From NCBI GenBank assembly GCA_963555705.1, contig OY743170.1, positions 14,051,096 to 14,115,095 on the forward strand: a stretch of DNA of 64,000 bases, in the 5' to 3' direction. Below are positions 1-12,099 of this stretch, one piece after another. The stretch is from Ligustrum vulgare. Taxonomy: Eukaryota > Streptophyta > Magnoliopsida > Lamiales > Oleaceae. The position numbers and the translations under genes are program-made. The stretch's first letter is position 1. Every line of letters begins with the position of its first letter. Below the pieces are notes generated by a model. The model did no database searches and was not told the DNA's origin. It saw only the letters and a program-made list of their open reading frames with translations.

Positions 1-593
1 GCCGTAATAATTTCAATCTCGGCAGTAACATGCGATATCAATTTTGGATCAGAGAATCATTTACGGCCGTAACTGGATTCTTCACGGCTGTAAAGGAGCA
101 GCGGATCATATTTTCGGGATTTTTTATATTTTGCATATTTTTAATTCCTTTTCTTTTATTTAGTTATTTTAGTATTTTACTTAAATTAGAATTCTATTTT
201 GAGCCAGTTAGGGTTGACAGGTTTTAGTTTTACTTATTTATATTCTATTTCCATTCAATGTAATATCAGACTTTGATGATTGAATAAAAGAGATTGAATG
301 TTTTTCAATTGTTTAATGGGTGGATTCACATTACAAACCCGAACTTATCAAGATTGATTATCTTGTGGCGTTCATCCAGAACTTATCAAATATTCGCGAA
401 AGTATTTGTGGCTTTCAAAACCAGAAACTTATCAAAGAAGTTGGACAGATCCTTGTGGCATTTCGAAAGTCGTGATTCTTTATTCCGCATCATTGAGCCA
501 TCGCATCGTGAATATCGGGTCATGATTCATCCGTCCAACCACAACCTGAGTTTGGAACTTTTCGACGTTTCTTCCGCGCTTCGAATCTCATCA
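1..593 (+). repeat. 5' LTR (cut by window start) of a Ty3/gypsy element
   Basis: Bases 1-593 run parallel to 2470-3060 with only scattered differences, so they are the two LTRs of one element. This copy ends in TCATCA at 593 and is followed two bases later by a tRNA primer-binding site, which makes it the upstream LTR. The true left end and its target duplication lie outside the window. Small ORFs in it are translated in both copies and are not genes. Confidence 0.85.
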
Positions 594-595
594 TC

Positions 596-607
596 TGGTA
601 TCAGAGC
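596..607 (+). other. Primer-binding site (tRNA-iMet type)
   Basis: TGGTATCAGAGC lies two bases after the LTR end. This is the standard plant retrotransposon primer-binding site complementary to the 3' end of initiator methionine tRNA. It fixes the LTR boundary and shows that the element reads on the plus strand. Confidence 0.85.
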
Positions 608-1039
608 TGGACTCTGAATTCAGGTTTTTTTATTCTATCCACTTTAATTCTTATGTTTATCATCGAGTCTGCTATAAGAATTATCCATAACTTGTTGTTG
701 AGTCTTTCTTTTCTTGAGTGTTCTTCGTGCCAGTAAATTTTTTCAGTTTTGATCCATATAAAAATTCAACAAAAATTCAAAAGTGTTTATTTTGTTCGAT
801 TCTTATCCAAATCCTGTTCCGTTTATTTTGTCGCGTTCGTGTCAAATTTTCGAATTTATTTACAAAAAAATATTTTTTTTATTATTTAATTCCGAAAATT
901 CATTATTAAAAAAAAAAAGAACGTTACTCCAAAATTCAAGAATCACTTTTTGGAGTTTCTTTAAAATTTTTGGTATTCATTTCCTTCTAAGTCAATAAAA
1001 GTCGTTCTTACTATTTGATGTCTAAATCCACTTCATTCT

Positions 1040-1802
1040 TGAATTTTTTTTTAATGCCACATAAGGAATGGATTATGATCCGGGCTTTTTATTCCAAACT
1101 AGATGTAAGGGGTGCAGTTTGACGATTGATGGAAAGTGCTTTACTAATTTCGTTAGTAGTACCGTGGTTGAAAAATTAGGATTGCCCCTAAAACCACACT
1201 ATAAACCTTATAGGATGACGTGAATGAGGGAGTTTGGGAATTTCAAAGTAACCAAATAAGTTCTAGTGCCTATTACCTAGGGAAGGTATAGTGAGGTTGT
1301 ATGGTGTGATGTAGTGCCATTGAAGTCTTATCATATTTTATTGGGAAAACCTTGGAGATGTATGAGGGAGGCTATTTATGATAAGAGTATGCACATATAA
1401 AAATTCCTTAAGAAAGGGAAAACATGCGCACTATATGGGTTGACATTAGAGGAAGCACTAGAAGATTCAAGGAGGGTAAGGAAGGAGAGTGAAAAGTGGT
1501 GTAATAGGAGGCATCGTGGGGATAAGGATATTAAGAAGAAGGAGGGAGAGTTGAAATTAAAAACAAATAAACAAACTCCAAAATTTGATGAGGAAAATGT
1601 GGAGTTGGGAAGCGAGGAATTGATTAGGAATGAATTCGGAGTTGAGGTGGAAGTTCAAGATTTGAGCGTTGAATTGGACAATCCACGTTTGGGTAGTAAT
1701 GAGGTAGTGCACGAGCGTAGTGATAAAAATGTGGAGGTAGAAAATGTGGTTGAATTTGAGAGAAAAAAATTTGAAGAGGTGGATGAGCTAGAAAATCTTT
1801 AG
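1040..1802 (+). pseudogene. Ty3/gypsy gag-pol remnant (aspartic protease region)
   Basis: Conceptual translation of about 1090-1440 gives a retropepsin-like sequence typical of plant gypsy elements: a CTIDGK.FTNFVS stretch where the DTG-type catalytic loop should be, then EKLGLPLKPH, and later a HILLGKPW segment corresponding to the second conserved protease block. The frame is broken by stops and shifts. It continues into a charged, Lys/Glu-rich ORF (1440-1802) like the linker between protease and reverse transcriptase. Reverse transcriptase, RNase H and integrase are missing: only 1.6 kb separates the LTRs, against about 4-6 kb in an intact element, so most of pol has been deleted. No function is expected. 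Confidence 0.75.
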
Positions 1803-2194
1803 TTAGAGGAAGTAACAGAGCTTGAGAGAAAAGGGATAGAGGGGGGCGAGCAAGAAGTTGCAAAAGGAGAACGAGGTGAAGAAAAGGGCCTCGTGGTTCA
1901 AAAGGTGGAATTGACGGTGATAATTCATGAATACAATGATCCATACCTTGTACCTCATGAACCTAACATTTCCCTCCCCGCTTTATTTAATTTTGTCTTG
2001 CAGGTTAAATGTATTTGGAAATTTGGGCAACACCACCAATGTCCACAGGAGTTTCTACTTCAATCCATTCATGTAACCCAAGTTACAGGATACTATTGGT
2101 CATCCCTCTGGCATGGAAGCAATAATTTTCCGTTTGATCCAGGAGGTGAAGTGTAACAATAGGAACAAAGCTATGATTCGGGACGAATCATTCT
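1803..2194 (+). pseudogene. Tail of the same gypsy polyprotein, badly degraded
   Basis: This stretch joins the protease linker to the 3' LTR. The last readable frame before the polypurine tract gives FGTNHSKKGGYD, resembling the usual gypsy polyprotein C-terminus that overlaps the tract. The middle (1893-2156) is open but matches nothing I recognise. It is probably the scar left when the rest of pol was deleted. Confidence 0.45.
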
Positions 2195-2206
2195 AAAAAA
2201 GGAGGG
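2195..2206 (+). other. Polypurine tract
   Basis: Twelve purines (six A, then GGAGGG) sit immediately upstream of the 3' LTR, as expected for the plus-strand DNA primer of an LTR retrotransposon. Confidence 0.8.
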
Positions 2207-2208
2207 TA

Positions 2209-3060
2209 TGATGTGTTCCGGACCCTCAACAATCGAAGTCATAGCAGGCTTGACAGGAAAATTCAAGTAATTCAAGCCAAAGTAGAGTTAATTGCAAATT
2301 GGAGCAAAAATCGGAGTAAAAAGGACCAGTTTGATCCTTACGACCGTAACGCCCAGAAGGTCACGACCGTAATCAAGTTACTGGTCAAGAGGCGATATTT
2401 CAATTTTACACTTACGGCAGTAAACAAACTGTCATCGCCGTAACATTCACATGAAGGAAATCTTACGACCGTAATAATTTCAATCACGACCGTAACATGG
2501 GATATCAATTTTGGATCAGAGAATCATTTACGGCCGTAATTGTATTCTTCACGGCCGTAAAGGAGCGGCGGATCATATTTCCGGGATTTTCCATATTTTG
2601 CAGATTTTTAATTCCTTTTCTTTTCTTTAGTTATTTTAGTATTTTACTTAAATTAGAATTCTATTTTGAGCAAGTTAGGATTGATAGGTTTTAGTTTTGC
2701 TAATTTATATTCTATTTCCATTCAATGTAATATCAGACCTTGATGATTGAATAAAAGAGATTGAATGTTTTTCAATTGTTTAATACGTGGATTCACATTA
2801 CAAACCCGAACTTATCAAGATTGATTATCTTGTGGCGTTCATCCAGAACTTATCAAATATTCGCGAGAGTATTTGTGGCGTTCAAAACCAAAAACTTATT
2901 AAGGAAGGTTGACAGATCCTTGTGGCATTTCAAAAGTCGTGGTTCTTTATTCCGCATAGTCGAGCCATCTCGTTGTGAATATCGGATCATGATTCATCCG
3001 TCCAACCACAACCTGAGTTTGGAACTTATTGGCGTTTCTTCCGCGCTTCGAATCTCATCA
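2209..3060 (+). repeat. 3' LTR of the Ty3/gypsy element
   Basis: The LTR is 852 bp and has inverted terminal bases TGATG at 2209 and CATCA at 3060. It follows a polypurine tract and matches 1-593 across their shared part. The upstream half contains eight near-copies of a YACGRCCGTAA motif between about 2337 and 2561, several of them fully palindromic as TTACGGCCGTAA. The sequence after 3060 starts the left arm of a separate inverted repeat. Confidence 0.88.
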
Positions 3061-3587
3061 CAACACCACCTCCACCTCCACCTCACCGTCATCGTTGCAT
3101 ATCTTCGTGCCACATCTTACTGCCGTACACCACCACCTCACCGTCATCACTGCATACCTTCACACCACATCGTACCGTCGTCGCACACACAGCACTGCAC
3201 TGCATCATCACACCTCCGCAGTCAACTCACCCTTGCCACCACACACTACTACATACTACTGCCACGACACATGCTAGGACCTACAATAAGACAATATTTT
3301 CCCAACAAAACGGGGGCGTACCTCCGCTACTTGAAGCATAGCGCATTTGGCTCAAATCAGATCTATGCTTCTTGAGGATAGTTCATGAACCATGTTGGAG
3401 ACAAAATCAGAATCAGAAGCTGCGCAGCGCCGCCGACTACGCGACGGGGGAACGCCTACCGACGGAGCTGAACGCACAACCACTATGCCAATCTACAGTG
3501 GCGAGCAGCGATGAGGCTCACCGTGAGTAAACAGAGATCGCCGGATTGAGGATGGTGGACTTCGAGGAGAGGTCTTTGAACATACGT

Positions 3588-3666
<79 letters not shown>

Positions 3667-4578
3667 TGTATTATATTTTTTTAATTATGTGTTAATCTAT
3701 ATTTGATAGTAAGAGGAAGGTTTAAAATTTTCTAAAATACCTGATTTCTTTAATTATTTTGTAAATAACTAATTTTAAAAGTTTTAAATATAAAAGTATG
3801 AATGGGTCTAATTTGGCCAACATACTATTCATTGGCTATAGCTGAATTTGAAGTCGGACTGTTCATTTTTTTTTGGGCCTTAGCCATTATTAAGCCCATT
3901 AGCACTTCATGCTATTTTCCATTGGGCAAATTAGACCCATTCATACTTTTATATTTAAAACTTTTAAAATCAGTTATTTACAAAATAATTAATGAAATCA
4001 AAGTTCTCAAAGTTAGACCTCTTCTCAAAGTTCTCAAATTAGACCTCTTCTCAAAGTTCACCATCCTCAGTCCGGTGACCTCTGTTTACTCATGGCAAGC
4101 CTTGTCACTGCTCGCCACTGTAGATCGACAAAATGGTTGCGCGTTCAACTTTGTCGATGGGTGTTCCCCTGTAGCGTAGTTGGCGGCGCTGCGCGAGTTG
4201 TAATTCTGATTCTGATTTTGTCTCCAACATGATTCATGAACTATCCTCGAGAAGCACAGGTTTTAGTTGAGCCAAATGCGCTGGGCTTCAAGTAGCGGAG
4301 GTATGCCACCGTGTTTTTGGGCAGGTTCTAGCATGTGTCATGGTTTTGACTGTGTGAGTGGCAACAGTATGTAGTAGTGTGTGGTGGCGATTGTAATGAG
4401 TTAACTGTGGAGGTGTGGCGATGCAGTGCAGTGGTGTGTGCATTGCGACGGTACGATGTGGTGTGAAGGTATGCAGTGATGACGGTGAGGTGGTGGTGGC
4501 GCTGTGTTGCACTACGATGTGGTGCGAAGATATGCGATGATGACAGTGGGGTGGAGCTGGAGGAGGAGGTGGTGCTGT
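3061..4578. repeat. Long inverted repeat, arms about 0.65-0.75 kb
   Basis: The left arm (3061-3815) and right arm (3927-4578) are imperfect reverse complements around a spacer of about 110 bp. Matching pieces include CAAATTAGACCCATTCATAC against its complement near 3797-3816, the AATCAGAATCAG block, the CGCTACTTGAAG block, and the outer CACCACCTCC/GGAGGTGGTG ends. The left arm holds a (GA)n run missing from the right. Such a structure could be a foldback or long-TIR DNA transposon. ORFs inside it are products of the GTGGTG-type repeats. The left arm starts exactly at the LTR end. Confidence 0.8.
3590..3662 (+). repeat. (GA)n microsatellite
   Basis: A nearly pure GA dinucleotide run of about 73 bp inside the left arm of the inverted repeat. 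It is absent from the corresponding place in the right arm, so it expanded after the arms formed. Confidence 0.95.
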
Positions 4579-5551
4579 GCGACGGTATTCGACTTTGGGG
4601 ATGGGACCTTAGTCTATAAATTAAATTATTTGAGGGATTTGAGGTGCAAAATTTTCATATTTTTGTTTTTTGCTCTTCATGCCCTCGAAGTTTATGAAGA
4701 AATTACAATTGTAACTAGTTACAAATTGAAATAAATCTACAGCTGTAATTAATTAAAAAACTGAAATAAAGTCACAATTGTATTTTCGAAGGTGCTCCGA
4801 TGATGGCGGTTGTTGTGGTGGATGATTACAAATTACATTAATGTAATTAATTACGAATTACGAATTACACTAATTCTTTACTAACTCATAAGATCGGTTG
4901 TGGTGGTGGTGGTGGTTTTGATGTTAATTAATTACAATTATAGTTAAATTTACAATTGTAACTATTGAAATAGAGTTACAATTGTAATTAATTACAGAAT
5001 ATAATTTTGATTTTAAAAAAATTTCAATCATAAATGTGTGTAATTGTGTACTGAACCCATATATAGGAAAAAAAAGATGTGCTGAAAAGTTTGCAATGAA
5101 TGTTTTGACCAGATACCAAGAACCTATATAGATTATCGTAACAAATGAAAAATATGCCTCGAGAATAAGCCAGAAAATATAACGTTAATACGATAATTAA
5201 CGCTTGTTCTTTTTCCTTTTTTTCCATCAATTTTTTACTGTTTGGTCTGTATGCGTGCACATGTCAGTTGACATGATATAGCATACAGTTGAAAAATGCA
5301 TTCACAATTGGTGGGCCATATAATTTATTCCTTTTTCTTGTGAATATGTACAATTTGGTTTTATTGCCAGCTTGACTATTCAACCTTCAAAAGAAATAAC
5401 AATTGAGTCACTTGAACATGAATTCTCAGTACCATACATCAAAGGACGCACTTGTGCCGACAGTGAAGGTAGAAAGAAGGTCCAAATTATTTTGACACAT
5501 ACATAATATCTGTATTGACTTATTTGATTTCTCGAGCATGCGGACATATTT
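4579..5551. other. AT-rich intergenic stretch
   Basis: No gene is visible. The part from about 4690 to 5000 repeats short ACAATTGTAA and TAATTAATTAC palindromes many times. The rest is featureless. Confidence 0.6.
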
Positions 5552-6897
5552 TCACGCATTCCATATTAAATCTGTTATTCGTTCACGAAATTGGTCCCAT
5601 TCATGACGTTCGGGCACTTTAGTGCGTGGCACATTTTGTCCTTCTTCGTCAGGCGAGTCGTTCGGTTCCACTCGCATATAATCATGCCTCATCGCTGCAA
5701 GAAAACTAAGGTCTTGTCCGTCCACTGTACGCAAGAAATTATATGCTGCCATTGTCGCTACAACAATGGTCTTCTGTCCACTAAAGTCGTGCTTCGGCAT
5801 CCTTTGCAATATCAAAAATCGTATCTTCAGAACCCCGAAACACCTCTCCACAATGTTCCTACATGATGAGTGTAGATAAATTGAATTTTTCCTCACGAGT
5901 CCTTGGTTGACGCGCTTGGGCTGACGACGCTCTATGAAATTCTTGTATGTGGTATCTAGCATCATGACCCTTTCACGGGGCAAGGAATCCCCGCCTATTC
6001 ACAAAGCCTGAGTCTACCAGATAATATTTGTCTCTGTATGGCATGGAGAAACGACTAGATGTGCTTTCCATGGCCGGGTTAAGCATTCGGTTATTGTGGT
6101 TGAACCTTTCCATCCAGAAGCTGCGAATGTGAAACAGAAATCAACACAGCTAATACGTTTTGGTTACTGTGCCATGTCAATTATGAAAGCGTTGTGCCTA
6201 TCCTTGCGGTGGTACTGCTGGGACGTTTGTGCCATCTATAGCTCCAATACAATTCTGCAAAAATATAACATCCACAATTGGAACAAGTTCACACGGATTA
6301 GGAAACACAATAATTATGACATAGTATGAAAATATATGTCAACCTACACGAAAACATGAATGACGTGGGTCGGTAGGAGTATGAGCCCCGCCTCCATGCA
6401 GGTAATTCCGATGTGGCCTTATCATTTCTGCAGAAAGCATCAAGAGCTTGTCTAGTACATAGTGAAAGTGTGTGTGTGTGTGCAGTTGACGTGGAATGTC
6501 CAAACATCAAATGAGCAAGCCTTAGTCCAATTGAATGGCCTAGTACGAAAAGCGCTATTGCTAGCCTCTCTTCCGCCAGGACGTATCTCGAGTCCTCGAA
6601 CCCGTAGTGCTGTTTAAGATAACTAACTAAAGACCTGAACGCAGCAGGCCTGGTTCTTGTTAGTTGTAGACAGTCATCCCCGCTGGGTTGGCTCAAAACA
6701 CGATCAACCAACTTATGACCGTAGTTCCATTGGTCATTTGCTGGGAATTCCATAACATGTTTTCCTACATCGAAGAGGATGCCATAGTTGCACCCACTTC
6801 TTCGCAGTTTGGGAAATTTAAGTGGGGAGAAAAAAAAATTATGTCTTGAGATAGCTAGAGTGACTTTGTTGGGGTAAATTGGTTCTGAAGTAGGCAA
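5552..6897 (-). pseudogene. PIF/Harbinger transposase (DDE_Tnp_4 type), broken
   Basis: The order on the minus strand is right for a plant Harbinger nuclease. First comes an N-terminal helical region (6897-6350) with HYGFEDSRYVLAEERLAIAL and LFVLGHS, like the DUF8040 domain. Then comes NCIGAIDGTNVPA near 6255, carrying the first catalytic Asp. DKYYLVDSGFVNRRG (about 6040-5990) carries the second Asp. The C-terminal block RNIVERCFGVLKIRFLILQR (about 5800) carries the catalytic Glu, followed by AAYNFLR. The family normally cuts and pastes at TTA/TAA targets. Several stops and frameshifts break this copy between 5990 and 6260, so it cannot encode an active enzyme. I found no convincing terminal inverted repeats. 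Confidence 0.88.
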
Positions 6898-7603
6898 TTT
6901 TATAGATGCAGTTCGTTATTGATGACTATTGGTCTCAGTGTACGCATTTGAAAAATACATCACTTCTCCAAAAGTTTTTCAAATGCAGCCATGATATTAG
7001 TACCATGCATATGGTGGAAAACAAATGGTAGATGACATGTAAAGGTGAAATTATGCTCAAATGTCCCCTCCATGAGCTAGAAGACAAATGCATGTTGGTA
7101 CCATAAACCCATGTGAAAACGTTTCTAATTGAACTCAAGTGCAATTATGATTATTTCATGCATTGGCATAAAAAAATCGCCGTGAAGGACCATGTTTCAT
7201 CAGTTATCTGATGACCACACAATTTTTTCCAACATTGACCAGTAAGCTATTACGATTGAACATGGAATTATTTTGAAACGCACAAATATCACAATTGCAC
7301 GATAAAAAGTCTTAAAAATCGTTACACTTTAAAAATAAATTGTCTCTAAATTTTAAAACAGGTAGAGTTAAAACCGTTACCTACTGCAACTTATTTATAA
7401 CCATCCTTTTCCATGCGCGTCAGCCATCTAATCTTTTGTGCTAAAGTTGGCTACCGAAAGAAAATAGATCGTTGTCGTTCATTGTTCCCCAACATCGTTG
7501 CTCCATACATCGAGATATTATTGTCAACTTCGAACATCTCGATGCGATGTGGCCAGCACATTTCCATAGAGGCGATACTTTCGGAGGCTTCGTGTTCCTT
7601 TGC
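6898..7603. other. Spacer between the two Harbinger genes
   Basis: This lies between the transposase remnant and the Myb-like remnant on the same strand. No convincing coding potential is visible. It contains a short local repeat around ACCATGCATATGG and is otherwise AT-rich. It probably represents the untranslated ends and spacer of the element. Confidence 0.5.
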
Positions 7604-9514
7604 TTACTTCAACTTGCACACTGAGTCAAATTTCTGAAGAAATGTTGAGCTCTCAATACGTTTCTTCCCACTATTGTGGCTACAGCCGACCTCCGATGAC
7701 TTTCGCTTGCTTCCTACCGTGCTTCTGCTACCCGTAGTGACCTCAAGAGAATCATCGACACAATAAACACTCCGTAAAGGAGTTGGAAATGTGTGTGGTT
7801 CATCGGGGACGGGAACATAATTGAAGTCGAGCCTACGTGTCAGCCCATCTAGAAAGTTCCCCTCTATAGCTGTGGCGGGATATAGTATATACTCCCCTGT
7901 GGCAGTGACATTCTGAACCGTAGTAAAGTATTTGTTGAACATTCTTGTCCTTCAGCACGGCTTTATTCGGGCACACCTGCTCCTCGTGTAACATGACATA
8001 GCATTAGTATTAAAGAAATTATACTAACCTCTGAAAGAGCATACATCTCAATAATAATGCCTTAGTTTGTAAAATGATATCCTTGTTCTTGCTAAGACCA
8101 ATTTAAAATCACCCGAACGAAGATGATACAATGTGCAAGGAATTTCGTGAGAGGCAAATTGCTAAAACTTCTAAAAACTTTTTTTTTCTTCAAAGTTATA
8201 CAAGAACCTAAAAAGGTATTAATTATGTGCAAAAAAATATGACATACAGCCTAATGAAGCATTTATTTTGTTTCAAAAAAGATTTATCACTAACCAAGCA
8301 GTTAGTTCATTGAAGACATCCCATATAAAAACTCTTGTTGAAACCATCTACATGTGCAGGTGTCTCAAAACTCACTTCATGAGTACTAATTAAATTAAAC
8401 AAGAGTAAGCAACTTGAGTCGTAACCCAATAATCATAGATCATTCTTTAGTATTCACTATGCCTTACTATAAACAATACTTTATCAATCCTAAAAACTCA
8501 ATGTGGGGCTACATTCAAGCTCCCAATAATACTAACTAAAAGGATTAGCTTGCTTGTTTTGTGTCCATTATATTTCAGTGTATTTGGAAGTACAAATCAC
8601 TTCCAGCTACGGTCTGTTGGAATGAAGTCAAGTCATACAAAAGTAGTCTTCCCAACCAATTTCGCAAATTCTAATTCGAATTAAAACACAAATAATATCA
8701 CACATAACAGTATTAAAGGGTACTTCCTATCACAAGTTTTTCGTTTTACTAAAGAAAGCAAAGCAAGAATTATACAGAAAGAAAAGGCAATAATTATATG
8801 GGAAGAAATTGAAGGGAAAATAATAAATAATTCCTTAAGTCAAGAATTAGCATCTATGAATTACTACTGCGACCAATTGAGAGATACCCAGGCTAGGCTG
8901 GAGATAAGTTCGGGGCTAGGAGAGAAAACTATTTTACCATTAATGTGGATAAAAAAACAGATCATAGATACTACAAACTAATTGAACTAGGAATCAGAAA
9001 AATGAGTACTACCTAAATCAAACAAGAGTGCCATACCTAGGCAGCTTGCTGCCACTAGTCATCGTCTGCTACAACACTTTCTTTGATGGGATCAAGTCCT
9101 AGTCCAGTAGCATTCCGCAGGTTATTCGCCGCCGACCATCATTGTTTCTGCTTGTTCCAAAAATTTCTGCATTGCAAGCTGGTGCACTCCTCCTCGAATG
9201 CAGTTAACATTTTTTCAGCAATGCTTTTGAAAGTTTCCATTTTGAAGGCACCGCCTAAACATTTATCGTTACCGTATTCTTCCACGCAAAGTTCTAAGAA
9301 GAAGTCACGCCTTTGGTCAAACCACTTGTAGCTGGGACGCACCTTCTCTTTGGCTGCGTTGTCTACCTTCATTCGGGAGGATCTATTGTAATACGACGAG
9401 TTGCGGAGTACCTTCAACAAAATTTTACACTCAATACCATTGAAGTACTCTACAACAGAGGAAATCGCAGTGCAGATTGAAGAAACATACCTCGGCTAAG
9501 AAGGAGTCATCCAT
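7604..9514 (-). pseudogene. Harbinger accessory Myb/SANT-like DNA-binding protein, broken
   Basis: Two exons can be read on the minus strand. The 5' one (9447 to 9139) has the plant Myb/SANT-like fold used by Harbinger ORF1 proteins: WFDQRRDFFLELCVEEYGN, then FKSIAEKMLTAFEE and LQCRNFWNK, with aromatic residues at the expected helix positions. The 3' one (about 7965 to 7604) has VTATGEYILYPATA, then a basic SKRKSSE stretch. About 1.2 kb of AT-rich sequence between them looks like an intron. A possible first exon begins at ATG 9514 (MDDSFLAE) and ends at a GAG/GTATGT donor at 9491, but the implied 43-bp intron is short for a plant. In this superfamily the Myb-like protein partners the transposase, which fits the neighbouring gene. 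Later parts of the protein are missing. Confidence 0.75.
7966..9138 (-). other. Probable intron or eroded part of the Myb-like gene
   Basis: This AT-rich sequence lies between the two readable parts of the Myb-like gene and has no long ORF on either strand. It may be an intron, or an exon region eroded beyond recognition. Confidence 0.4.
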
Positions 9515-11797
9515 CTTACGTGCTTGTAGGCGGGTTCTTGTTGTAACCTTCCGTTGGCGGTAGAAGGAGCGGGTGATGAGTCTCATATGGGTGACGGTGG
9601 GTATGTCTGGAGGTTCAGAAAGGGCAAGAAACAAGAAAGGGAATAAGAGGGTAGAGTTGTAAATTTTTGCTATGTGTAAATGCTCTCTCACCTACCCAAT
9701 GTAATGAGACAGGATAGGTCCCTCATGCTGCATAGATAAACAGTGAAAAAAGGAAACCAAACAGTGAAAAAACGAAAAAACAAATTGACGAACATTGTGT
9801 AAAAAAATAAAAAAATATGATTTTTAGTTTGTTACGTCTATTTCTAACAAGCATATTTTACTTGTTATTTTAAGAGGAAATTAATATGCACAATACCATA
9901 ATAAAATAAAATAAAAAAGTTCACATAATACTATAAAACTTAATTAAACTTTTGTAAACCAAAGAATTTCAATCCCAAACACTAGGGCGGCACACCCATT
10001 AGTTTTTTTTTAAAAAATATTAAAACAATTTTGTTTAACCCAGTATTTTATGTTACGATCATCCGTTTTGAGCGATTCAAAATCTGTTATAGAGCTTGGC
10101 CTTGCATCCATGATAAATTTGTTATGGACAAAATTTAAATGTCGGAAATTATTTTAATTGTATAAATTATTGAATGCAAGTGATTCTAAAGTCAATTTTT
10201 TGGCCAATTTTGACTTGTTATGATGAACTCGTCATTTATCAATTTTCAAATTCCAAAGGTTATTTCAAAATTTATCATGAATACTTCGAAACAATAACAA
10301 AAACTTCACCCGGTCGACGAGTAAAGAAATATAGCCATAATCAAGTTATAATGTGTCACATCAAAATATGAATTTATAATGAAAAAATGACATTGTGTCA
10401 CCTTTTTTTAGTGCTTGTCACTTCTTTAAAAGTTGTCATTTTTCTAATTTTTGTCCTTTCAAGTATACTTGTTTATAAGCAAGTTTATAAACAACACATA
10501 TCCTCAAATTACTTTAACCACACACATTTCTCCGAATAATCTTTCAACCGCAAAATTTATCTTGAAAACATAACATTTTTTGTTTATGAACAATTTTTTT
10601 TTTCCAAAAATTTGTGTTCTTAAAATGAAGTTATTTTCTTTGTAAATGTATAGAAATGAAACATAATAATAATTGGACAATACGTAGAAGAAAATCAACA
10701 ATTATTTCTTGGATCTAACTTTTGAGTAATAGGTAGGATTTTATTAACTTCACTTTGAAAAGCTATTCTCTACTTTTTGGTCTCCTCTCAAGATTGCAGC
10801 CAAAAAATAAACCTTGCCCAAATTATAAGGATTTGTGTAAATGCCATTGGATTTACTTTTATTGCTCTTTTCTTTTATATTAGAATCGTTATCATAATTG
10901 AGGGCTCTTAAATCATTAATATCAAGATCAGATATTTAGTATCATTAAGGAATACCAAAAAATTAATTATTCTTGTTGGACTTACTAAGATATTTACATA
11001 AAGTCTTGACTAACCTAACGTTTACGTTTTAATTCAAGATTAGTATGTATGATAATTAGACCGCTGAATTGGCTTGATGAATTGCATTTGAACTTTATTC
11101 TGTTGTAATTTTTAAAATCTGTAGGTAATATTTTTTTGGGGACCCTTGTAAAAGTCGAAGGCCTCACTATCTTAAATGTTAGTTAGTATTTAAACACTTA
11201 AAATATTAACGCATAATTTTATCCCCAACTTAATAAAGGATTATCCAATGTGGTTTGTCTATAACAATGTCACGCGATTTTATTCAAAAATTACAATGTT
11301 AGGTTTTAATATTTACTCAAACTATATGTATAGAATTAATTATATTTATCATATTATATTACGTTACTATACTTGTGATTATAACTAGATTTTAAAAATA
11401 TAGAAAATTGTGTAAATGTTTTTGTATTGATTATTTAAATATACACCACACCAACCTGTAGTTTTATAATTGATAACAACATTTATATTAATACGCATGT
11501 GAAACGCAAACACACGGCGTGTACATGTTAATCAACATATATATAGTTGGTGAGCTCGATGGCTTATATTCGAAGACATCATACAGAAAAGTGCACAAAT
11601 GAAACTGAAATTTGCGGTCATCTCAAAATTTGCAACAAGAATAGTAGTTGATGATATTAAATCTTTCAACAACCAACAATAATTTAGCTCCTTTATTCTT
11701 ACACATAAAATGTTGAGTTGTTCACTGCTAGGCTGTAACATGAAAATGGCAGTCTAGAAATCAATAATTTGCGGGGGGAGAGGGGGGGGGGGGGGGG

Positions 11798-11852
<55 letters not shown>

Positions 11853-12099
11853 AATTGATGTAATATAAATTAATAACAACATTTTCATAAGTATAAACAT
11901 ATAACAGGGTCCAAGTTCATCGTATCCCTCACGAATTTCTGTCATGTCCTCAGAATTCGAACTCAAAATCTCTATTCTATGAGACACTTAATTTGAATCC
12001 CAACACTAACTGGATTGTAGTGATGGAGCCACATTTAATTCGGTGAGGACATGTCCCTAATTGGATTTGTCAAGAAAATATTAGAGAATATAAATTAAA
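9515..12099. other. AT-rich intergenic stretch
   Basis: No gene is recognised. ORFs at 10174-10371, 10504-10701 and 11532-11741 are short and compositionally like the background. The stretch includes the G-run and GA microsatellite at 11773-11848. A sequence near 9985, AATCCCAAACACTAGGGC, faintly resembles a Harbinger terminus, but no partner was found on the other side. Confidence 0.6.
11773..11848 (+). repeat. Poly-G run followed by (GA)n
   Basis: A near-pure G homopolymer stretch (about 11773-11800) passes directly into a GA dinucleotide run. Homopurine tracts of this kind can form triplex or quadruplex structures and often cause sequencing length errors. The minus-strand ORF through it, rich in Ser-Leu and Pro, is an artefact. 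Confidence 0.95.

Noticed and set aside
3802..4179. 125-residue ORF in the right half of the inverted repeat
   Set aside because: It crosses the spacer and one arm of a noncoding inverted repeat, with no domain and no counterpart in the other arm.
9960..10010. Possible Harbinger terminal inverted repeat
   Set aside because: The sequence resembles one end but no matching inverted copy or TTA duplication was found left of 5552.
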